From Eubacterium sp. OM08-24 (lineage in GTDB: Bacteria > Bacillota > Clostridia > Oscillospirales > Acutalibacteraceae): a stretch of DNA of 21,934 nt. Both the position numbers and the translations under genes were made by a program. The notes beneath the pieces were generated by a model, which worked only from the letters and a program-made list of their open reading frames with translations, was not told the origin of the DNA and did not search any database. The stretch lies in the NCBI RefSeq assembly GCF_003438075.1, contig NZ_QSTA01000013.1, forward strand, positions 1 through 21,934, in the 5' to 3' direction. Positions within the stretch are counted from its first letter, which is position 1, and each line of letters starts with the position of its first letter. Shown piece after piece: positions 17,238 to 21,934 of the stretch.

Positions 17238-18563
17238 CTATCTGTCACGAATATTTTTGATGGTGTCGTCAATGATCTCTTTGATTTTGCGGTCATTCTG
17301 CATCATCTTCTTTACCTTTTTAACGGTGTAGATAACGGTCGAGTAATGTCTGCCGCCAAATTCTTCACCGATATTAGCCATAGACAGAGTTGTAAGCTCC
17401 CTTGAAATATAAATTGCAATGTGTCTTGCGTTGCTGATATTTGCACTTCTGTTATTTTCGGAGCGGATAGCCTCGGGGGTAACGCCGAAAGTACGGGAAA
17501 CCTCCTCAATAATTCTCTCTACTGTAACCTCAGGCGGAGTATCATTATTAAGAATATCTGATATAACCTCCTGAACAGAAGAAACTGTAATTTTTTCTTG
17601 ATTTAAGAGGCTTTTTGCCTTTAATTTTTTAACTGTACCCTCAAGCTGACGAATATTTGCCTTGATTTTAGACGCAATGTATTCGCAAACATCCTGTGAA
17701 AGATCGAGGTCTAAAAGCTCGGCTTTTCTCTTAATGATAGCGATTCTTGTTTCTACATCCGGCGGCTGAACATCAGCGATAATATCAGACTCAAATCTTG
17801 AGCGCAGACGGTCATCGAGAGTTTTGATTTCCTTAGGCGGTCTATCGGAAGCAAGCACAATTTGCTTGTGCGCATTATAAAGAGTATCAAAAGTATGGAA
17901 AAATTCCTCCTGCGTACTCTCTTTACCGCCGATAAACTGAACATCATCGACAAGCAAAATATCTGTTTGTCTGTATTTTTTTCTGAATTCACTCATTCTT
18001 GCCATACGAAGTGACTCAATGAGTTCGTTTGTAAAATCATCGCCCTTGATATAGCAAATATTTTTTTCCGGTGAATTTTTCTTGATTTCATTTGCAATGG
18101 CATACAGCAAATGAGTTTTGCCAAGGCCGGAGTTGCCGTACAAAAACAGAGGATTGTAGGCATTGGCAGGATTTGTGGCAACTGCAAGGCAGGCGGCATG
18201 AGCAAATTTATTGGACGCACCTACAATAAAAGTATCAAAAGTATATTCGTAACTAATATCGTTGATTTCCGCATTTGCAACAGCCTGCTGCTCCTCTTTG
18301 GCTGAAATTTCTTCCGGAATTTTCATTTCAATCATAAATACCTGTCCGAAAACAGCCTCAAAAGCTTCATTGAGCAGAGAAAGATAGCAGCGAGTTATAG
18401 TCTGACGATGAAAATCGTTAGGCACTAAAATAACAGCCTTGTTCTTATCAAAATCGAGTTCAATGGGTTCGATTCTGCTAATCCAAGTGTTGTAAGCGAC
18501 GTCTGTAATTTTAGTTTTGCAATAGCTGCATATAATTCCCCACGCTTCTTCAAAAGATTCCAT
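17238..18563 (-). CDS. dnaA: Chromosomal replication initiator DnaA
   Basis: DnaA binds boxes at oriC and, with ATP, forms the filament that opens the duplex. The 441-residue form starts at the ATG at 18563, with GGAAGGGAAG 6 bp upstream; the in-frame ATG at 18581 has no ribosome-binding site. Domain I is at about 1-85, a short linker at about 86-103, the AAA+ domain at about 104-320 with Walker A GNSGLGKT (143-150), Walker B ILLVDD (202-207) and the box VII region RSRFESD (254-260), and DNA-binding domain IV at about 345-441. In domain IV the usual GGRDHTTV is GGRHYSTV (403-410). By alignment to E. coli, D433, H434 and T435 are His406, Tyr407 and Ser408; L422/P423 are Met395/Ala396; the minor-groove R399 is kept as Arg372. 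The box-reading surface is therefore unusual. Confidence 0.97.
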   Translation of the reverse strand: MESFEEAWGIICSYCKTKITDVAYNTWISRIEPIELDFDKNKAVILVPNDFHRQTITRCYLSLLNEAFEAVFGQVFMIEMKIPEEISAKEEQQAVANAEINDISYEYTFDTFIVGASNKFAHAACLAVATNPANAYNPLFLYGNSGLGKTHLLYAIANEIKKNSPEKNICYIKGDDFTNELIESLRMARMSEFRKKYRQTDILLVDDVQFIGGKESTQEEFFHTFDTLYNAHKQIVLASDRPPKEIKTLDDRLRSRFESDIIADVQPPDVETRIAIIKRKAELLDLDLSQDVCEYIASKIKANIRQLEGTVKKLKAKSLLNQEKITVSSVQEVISDILNNDTPPEVTVERIIEEVSRTFGVTPEAIRSENNRSANISNARHIAIYISRELTTLSMANIGEEFGGRHYSTVIYTVKKVKKMMQNDRKIKEIIDDTIKNIRDR

Positions 18564-18632
18564 ATACGACTTCCCTTCCATATAAATACAGCAATATCGC
18601 CATATTACCCCATAGTAAATCTATTCTATTAT

Positions 18633-18661
18633 ATTATAGAACACTTCCTAAAAAAAATCAA
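18633..18661 (-). promoter_or_regulatory. dnaA promoter
   Basis: On the minus strand TTGATT (18661-18656), 17 bp, perfect TATAAT (18638-18633), giving a leader of roughly 65 nt before the ATG at 18563. Confidence 0.65.
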
Positions 18662-18669
18662 TCTTTTTA

Positions 18670-18697
18670 TACCTTAAAAATAACGGCTTTTAAGGTA
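18670..18697. promoter_or_regulatory. Perfect 10-bp dyad just upstream of the dnaA promoter
   Basis: TACCTTAAAA (18670-18679) and TTTTAAGGTA (18688-18697) with an 8-nt centre lie 9 bp upstream of the dnaA -35. It could be an operator or a rightward terminator. The rest of the dnaA-rpmH spacer (18698-18981) is AT-rich with no recognised DnaA box or gene. Confidence 0.45.
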
Positions 18698-18981
18698 CTT
18701 TTTAAGCCCAACAGGTGATTTTTATTAAAACTTTGACTTTGAAGTCTATTTAAAAAAACTTAGAAATACGCTTATTTAAAACTAAAAGAGATAACCAAAC
18801 ATTTTATAAATGAATAAAAATCAAAATTTCAAAAGCAAGCTGCTTTGCTAAACCGCAATTTACACAGACTGCATTGCATAAAAAAGAAAAATATTTTATT
18901 ATAAATTACCTTTCTATATATAAGTAATATAAATAAACCCGCTCAGCTTTACAAAAATAAAAAAAAACTTTTTATTTTTTG

Positions 18982-19010
18982 TTGACTATAAAGAAAAATT
19001 AAGATATAAT
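18982..19010 (+). promoter_or_regulatory. rpmH promoter
   Basis: TTGACT (18982-18987), exactly 17 bp, and TATAAT (19005-19010) lie about 40 bp upstream of the rpmH ATG. One mismatch from full consensus, fitting a highly expressed ribosomal protein gene. Confidence 0.8.
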
Positions 19011-19051
19011 GCTATATTGCAAGGTTATATATTGAAGGGAGGGTTTTCAGT

Positions 19052-19186
19052 ATGTTGAGAACTTATCAGCCAAAGAAGCTCCACAGAAAGAAGGAGCATG
19101 GTTTCAGAAAGAGAATGGCAACAGCCAATGGTAGAAAAGTATTGGCTAGAAGAAGAGCTAAAGGTAGAAAAAGGTTGTCTTACTAA
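19052..19186 (+). CDS. rpmH: 50S ribosomal protein L34
   Basis: Translating from the ATG at 19052 gives 44 residues: [20 protein letters not shown]..., ending in [12 protein letters not shown] before the TAA at 19184. This is the very basic L34, a structural protein of the large ribosomal subunit. The second residue is Leu where Lys is usual. GGGAGGG lies 8 bp upstream. It is the first gene of the rightward cluster, as in nearly all bacteria, and a hairpin separates it from rnpA. Confidence 0.96.
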   Translation: MLRTYQPKKLHRKKEHGFRKRMATANGRKVLARRRAKGRKRLSY

Positions 19187-19192
19187 AGAACA

Positions 19193-19220
19193 GGCCACTT
19201 TATAACAGTGGTCTTTCTTT
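19193..19220 (+). terminator. Terminator/attenuator between rpmH and rnpA
   Basis: GGCCACT (19193-19199) / AGTGGTC (19207-19213), a 7-bp stem with one G-U pair, followed by TTTCTTT. It would let rpmH be made in excess of rnpA. Confidence 0.7.
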
Positions 19221-19259
19221 GTAGTTTGCGGCTTTTACTTTGCTTAGGTGGTTTTAATT

Positions 19260-19598
19260 TTGAGTGAATTCATCACTTTAAAGGACAATAGGGATTTTTC
19301 CAGACTTTACAGGAGGGGAAAATCCTTTGTGAGTCCTGTTTTGGTAACTTATGTTATAAAAAATAAATCCGATAACCTGCGTTTTGGAATAACTACGGGC
19401 AAAAAAGTCGGAAAGGCGGTTAAGCGCACCCGTGCAAGGCGTGTGATTCGTGCCGCATATTATCAGCTTTACAATGATTTAAAACCCGGCTATGATTTTG
19501 TATTTGTGGCAAGGAGCAAGACTCCTTTTGTAAAATCTCAAAAGGTATATGACGCTATGAAAAATCATCTGGAGTCTGCGGGCGTTTTGAAAAAATAA
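19260..19598 (+). CDS. rnpA: Ribonuclease P protein component
   Basis: RnpA is the protein subunit of RNase P, which helps the catalytic RNA cut the 5' leader from pre-tRNAs. From the TTG at 19260 it has 112 residues (MSEFITLKDNRDFSRLYRRG...), a normal length; AGGTGG lies 8 bp upstream of this TTG, whereas the in-frame GTG at 19248 is part of that ribosome-binding site. The central alpha helix carries the basic motif KKVGKAVKRTRARRVIR (48-64). The usual Asn of the 'RNR' motif (KRNRxKR) is Thr57 here. It lies downstream of the rpmH hairpin and 12 bp before yidD. Confidence 0.94.
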   Translation: MSEFITLKDNRDFSRLYRRGKSFVSPVLVTYVIKNKSDNLRFGITTGKKVGKAVKRTRARRVIRAAYYQLYNDLKPGYDFVFVARSKTPFVKSQKVYDAMKNHLESAGVLKK

Positions 19599-19610
19599 TA
19601 TTGTATATCT

Positions 19611-19850
19611 ATGAAAAGAATTTTAATTCTGCTGATAAAATTTTATAAAGCTGCAATCTCTCCGCATCTGCCAAAAAGTTGCAAGTATGAGCCTACCTGT
19701 TCTCAGTATGGCATTGAGGCAATCGAGCGCTTTGGCGCACTAAAAGGTACAGCTCTGACCATATGGCGGATACTGCGCTGCAATCCTTTTTCAAAGGGTG
19801 GATACGATCCTGTCCCGGAAAAAACGGACAAGCCAAGAAAAATTAAGTGA
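19611..19850 (+). CDS. yidD: Membrane protein insertion efficiency factor YidD
   Basis: YidD is a small amphipathic membrane-associated protein that improves YidC-dependent insertion. The 79 residues show the complete family signature: [19 protein letters not shown] (24-42), [20 protein letters not shown] (45-64) and DPVP (66-69). The ATG has no strong ribosome-binding site upstream, so translation may be coupled to rnpA 12 bp before. The stop is 8 bp before the yidC ATG. Confidence 0.95.
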   Translation: MKRILILLIKFYKAAISPHLPKSCKYEPTCSQYGIEAIERFGALKGTALTIWRILRCNPFSKGGYDPVPEKTDKPRKIK

Positions 19851-19858
19851 GGTAGCTT

Positions 19859-20851
19859 ATGGCAAATATATTTGGATTTTTTGGAAGTATTCTCGGCTAT
19901 GTTCTTTGGGCTGCATTCTACTTTCTAAAAGATTTCGGCCTTTCAATAGTTGTATTTACTATTGTAATCAGACTTATTTTGTTCCCATTTACTGTCAAGC
20001 AGCAAAAATCTATGGCAGGCACAATGAGGCTGCAAAGAAAGCAAAAAGAGCTTCAGGAAAAATACGCTAATAACAAGGTTAAGCTCCAGGAGGAAATGAA
20101 CAAGCTTTACGAAAAAGAGGGAGTAAAGCCAATGGGCGGTTGCCTTACTATGATTGTTCCTCTCCTTGTAATGCTCGGTATTTTTTATGCCGTTGCATAT
20201 CCTCTTACAAACACACTTCATCTTAACTCGGACACAGTAAACAGTGCTGTTTCATATATGAACACAATTCCGGGTTACACAATAACAACAAATGCTACTT
20301 ATCAGCAAATCGAGCTTATCAGGGTGTTCCCAAGCATTATGAACACTGAAACAATTCAGGGACTGTTCTCAGCTGCGGACTGCCAGCAGATAATCGATTT
20401 TGCAAACGGATTTAATATGATGGGAATCAACCTTCTTACAATTCCAAAGGATATGGGTATTTTCTCATGGTACTCACTCATTCCTGTACTTTGTTTTGTA
20501 TCATATGTTGGTTCACAGTTAGTAATGCAGAAAATCAATAAGGCTCAGATGGCACAGCAGCAGGGTTGTCTAAAGGTAATGCTGTATGTAATGCCGTTAT
20601 TCACAGCCTATATCGCATATACCGTTCCGGCTGCGGTAGGTTTTTACTGGATTTGCTCATCAGTAATTGCATTTATCCAATCGCTGGTTATAGCAAAGTT
20701 CTTTACTCCGGTACACTTCACCGCAAAAGAAGAGGCTCGTCACATTGCTCTTATGGAGCTAAATGAGGCAAATGTACCTTATGTTTACTCACCTGTTGAA
20801 CAGAAGACAAGCACAAAGTCAAACGGCAACGGCAAAAAGAAAAAGAAGTAA
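19859..20851 (+). CDS. yidC: Membrane protein insertase YidC/Oxa1
   Basis: YidC inserts and folds membrane proteins in the cytoplasmic membrane. The 330-residue protein lacks the lipoprotein cysteine common in Bacillus homologues. An N-terminal hydrophobic segment (about 7-23), then TM2 with the groove arginine Arg38 (VIRLILFP), a cytoplasmic basic coiled-coil hairpin (about 48-92), a helix at about 95-115, and a large extracytoplasmic loop (about 118-200) precede the last three helices (about 203-222, 237-257, 259-280). The loop is longer than in Bacillus SpoIIIJ. The tail is Lys-rich, as in many Gram-positive YidC. GAGGT precedes the ATG. It follows yidD by 8 bp and precedes jag. Confidence 0.93.
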   Translation: MANIFGFFGSILGYVLWAAFYFLKDFGLSIVVFTIVIRLILFPFTVKQQKSMAGTMRLQRKQKELQEKYANNKVKLQEEMNKLYEKEGVKPMGGCLTMIVPLLVMLGIFYAVAYPLTNTLHLNSDTVNSAVSYMNTIPGYTITTNATYQQIELIRVFPSIMNTETIQGLFSAADCQQIIDFANGFNMMGINLLTIPKDMGIFSWYSLIPVLCFVSYVGSQLVMQKINKAQMAQQQGCLKVMLYVMPLFTAYIAYTVPAAVGFYWICSSVIAFIQSLVIAKFFTPVHFTAKEEARHIALMELNEANVPYVYSPVEQKTSTKSNGNGKKKKK

Positions 20852-20869
20852 TTGAAATAGGTGAATACT

Positions 20870-21658
20870 ATGATTAGAGAAGCAATCGGCGTTGGCGAAA
20901 CAGAAGTTCTCGCCCTTGAAGACGCAAAAAGACAGCTCGGTATTGATGAATCCGAGGTTGTTGAGTTTGAGGTTATTCAGCGTGCCGAAAAAAAGAAATT
21001 CGGTCTTTTTGGCGGCGCACCTGCTAAGGTAAAAATCACACTCAAGGCAGGCCCTGCTGAAACAGCCGAGGAGTTTTTAGGCAATGTACTTAAAAATATG
21101 AAGCTTGAGTCGGTTTATATCAATAAAAAAGAGATTGAAAACGGCGTTGAGTTTGACCTTGAGGGCGAAGATGTCGGTTTTGTAATCGGCAGAAGAGGCG
21201 AAACACTTGACGCATTGCAGTACCTTACAAGTCTTGTTGCAAACCACGCAGACAACTCATATTTTAAGGTAACTGTAAACACAGGCGACTACCGAGAGAA
21301 AAGAGAAAAAACACTTGAAATTCTCGGCAGAAAGCTCGCATTTAAGGCAATAAAGACCGGCAGAAAAACAAGTCTTGAGCCAATGAATCCATATGAGAGA
21401 AGAATCATTCACACTTCGGTGCAGAAGGTGAACGGCGCTATTTCATGGAGCGAGGGTGAAAACGCAAACCGTCATGTTGTAATCGGACCTGATCCAAAGT
21501 TTAAGAGATATTCAAGAAACAACAATTCAGGCTACAACAGAGGCAGAGGCGGCAGACGCCCATACAATAACAACTCTGTTAAAAACGAGGTAAATCCCGA
21601 CAGAAAGCCCCTTAATGAAGGAAGCCTTGACGGACTTTACGGCAGAATTGATAAATAA
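20870..21658 (+). CDS. jag: Jag/KhpB RNA-binding protein
   Basis: Jag (KhpB) is a cytoplasmic RNA-binding protein tied to cell elongation and YidC function. From the ATG at 20870 it has 262 residues; AGGTG precedes this ATG, and the in-frame GTG at 20861 is part of the ribosome-binding site. The Jag-N domain (about 1-55) includes the KKKFGLFG motif (41-48). A KH domain (about 70-140) has the RNA-gripping loop GRRGE (107-111). An R3H domain (about 145-206) contains R177...H181. The tail (about 212-262) is Arg/Gly/Asn-rich, an RGG-like extension of low complexity. It ends the rpmH cluster; the usual mnmE is not within the window. Confidence 0.94.
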   Translation: MIREAIGVGETEVLALEDAKRQLGIDESEVVEFEVIQRAEKKKFGLFGGAPAKVKITLKAGPAETAEEFLGNVLKNMKLESVYINKKEIENGVEFDLEGEDVGFVIGRRGETLDALQYLTSLVANHADNSYFKVTVNTGDYREKREKTLEILGRKLAFKAIKTGRKTSLEPMNPYERRIIHTSVQKVNGAISWSEGENANRHVVIGPDPKFKRYSRNNNSGYNRGRGGRRPYNNNSVKNEVNPDRKPLNEGSLDGLYGRIDK

Positions 21659-21668
21659 TGATTTTTGA

Positions 21669-21700
21669 AAAAGGGGGCAGTTTTGCTCCCTTTTGCTTTT
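21669..21700 (+). terminator. Terminator of jag and the rpmH cluster
   Basis: AAAAGGGGGCA (21669-21679) / TGCTCCCTTTT (21684-21694) with a GTTT loop and one G-U pair, followed by GCTTTTTG. It starts 10 bp after the stop. Confidence 0.85.
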
Positions 21701-21757
21701 TGTGAATGTTTGTAAATTATGGTTTACCACATAAAGTTTAGTATAATAAATTCAAAA

Positions 21758-21808
21758 TTTAGGTCAACCCTTTTTAAAGGGTTGCGGGTTTGGGCAGAGC
21801 CCATAAAA
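21758..21808 (+). repeat. Dispersed double-hairpin repeat, copy C
   Basis: Nearly identical to copy B. Hairpin 1 is CAACCCTTT-TT-AAAGGGTTG (perfect 9 bp), then GCGGGTT, then hairpin 2 TGGGC-AGA-GCCCA. It lies 60 bp after the jag terminator, in the same orientation as jag. The remaining 21809-21934 is AT-rich and I see nothing further in it. Confidence 0.8.
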
Positions 21809-21934
21809 CATTAAAAACACACTGATTTTTAATAAAAACAAATGGTTGAATTTATATCATAGGATAAATAAACCTTAGATTGTTCAAGACCTTAAAATAA
21901 AACAAAAGTCAAAATTAATAAGTGGCAGAAAGTA

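Overview
This window is the replication-origin neighbourhood of a low-GC Gram-positive bacterium. The core order dnaA-dnaN-yaaA-recF-remB-gyrB-gyrA faces rpmH-rnpA-yidD-yidC-jag, which is the classic Firmicutes origin. The protein sequences (GyrA, DnaA, a RemB-type DUF370 protein next to recF, a rubrerythrin, a YabE-like G5/3D protein) and the AT-rich spacers suggest an anaerobic Clostridia member, probably Oscillospiraceae/Ruminococcus-like. That placement is inference from sequence character, not from a database search.

Layout. At 1-6.9 kb lie housekeeping and accessory genes: a zinc-ribbon membrane protein (+), a small lipoprotein (-), a G5/3D cell-wall protein with a perfect-consensus promoter (-), rubrerythrin (-), rsmE (+), and a lipoprotein/HD-phosphohydrolase operon (-). 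The spacer at 5.28-5.57 kb is packed with consecutive hairpins. The spacer at 6.85-7.36 kb holds two inverted copies of a roughly 50-bp double-hairpin repeat; a third copy lies after jag at 21.76 kb. At 7.36-12.3 kb is gyrB, an acyl-CoA thioesterase gene and gyrA, all leftward. At 12.6-13.6 kb are two zinc-ribbon membrane proteins inserted between remB and gyrB. At 13.8-16.5 kb are remB, recF, yaaA and dnaN, tightly packed and leftward. The dnaA-dnaN spacer (16483-17237) is the probable oriC. DnaA is at 17.2-18.6 kb (-). A divergent promoter region follows, then the rightward rpmH-rnpA-yidD-yidC-jag cluster.

How it fits together. DnaA opens the origin, the beta clamp (DnaN), RecF and gyrase serve the fork, and the right arm makes ribosomal protein L34, RNase P protein and the YidC/YidD/Jag membrane-insertion set. 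Nearly all genes point away from the origin, co-directional with replication; the zinc-ribbon gene at 283 and rsmE are the exceptions.

The most interesting signal is at the origin. Five perfect TAG trinucleotides followed by GGGG and two tandem TGTTAAAA(A/T) motifs look like a DnaA-trio unwinding module, but the boxes are not the canonical TTATCCACA/TGTGGATAA. About ten TGTTAA/TTAACA motifs fill the spacer, and no canonical box was seen. The DnaA protein is also substituted at the residues that read the box in the major groove (GGRHYSTV instead of GGRDHTTV), while the minor-groove arginine is kept. This suggests a co-evolved, non-canonical initiator/box pair.
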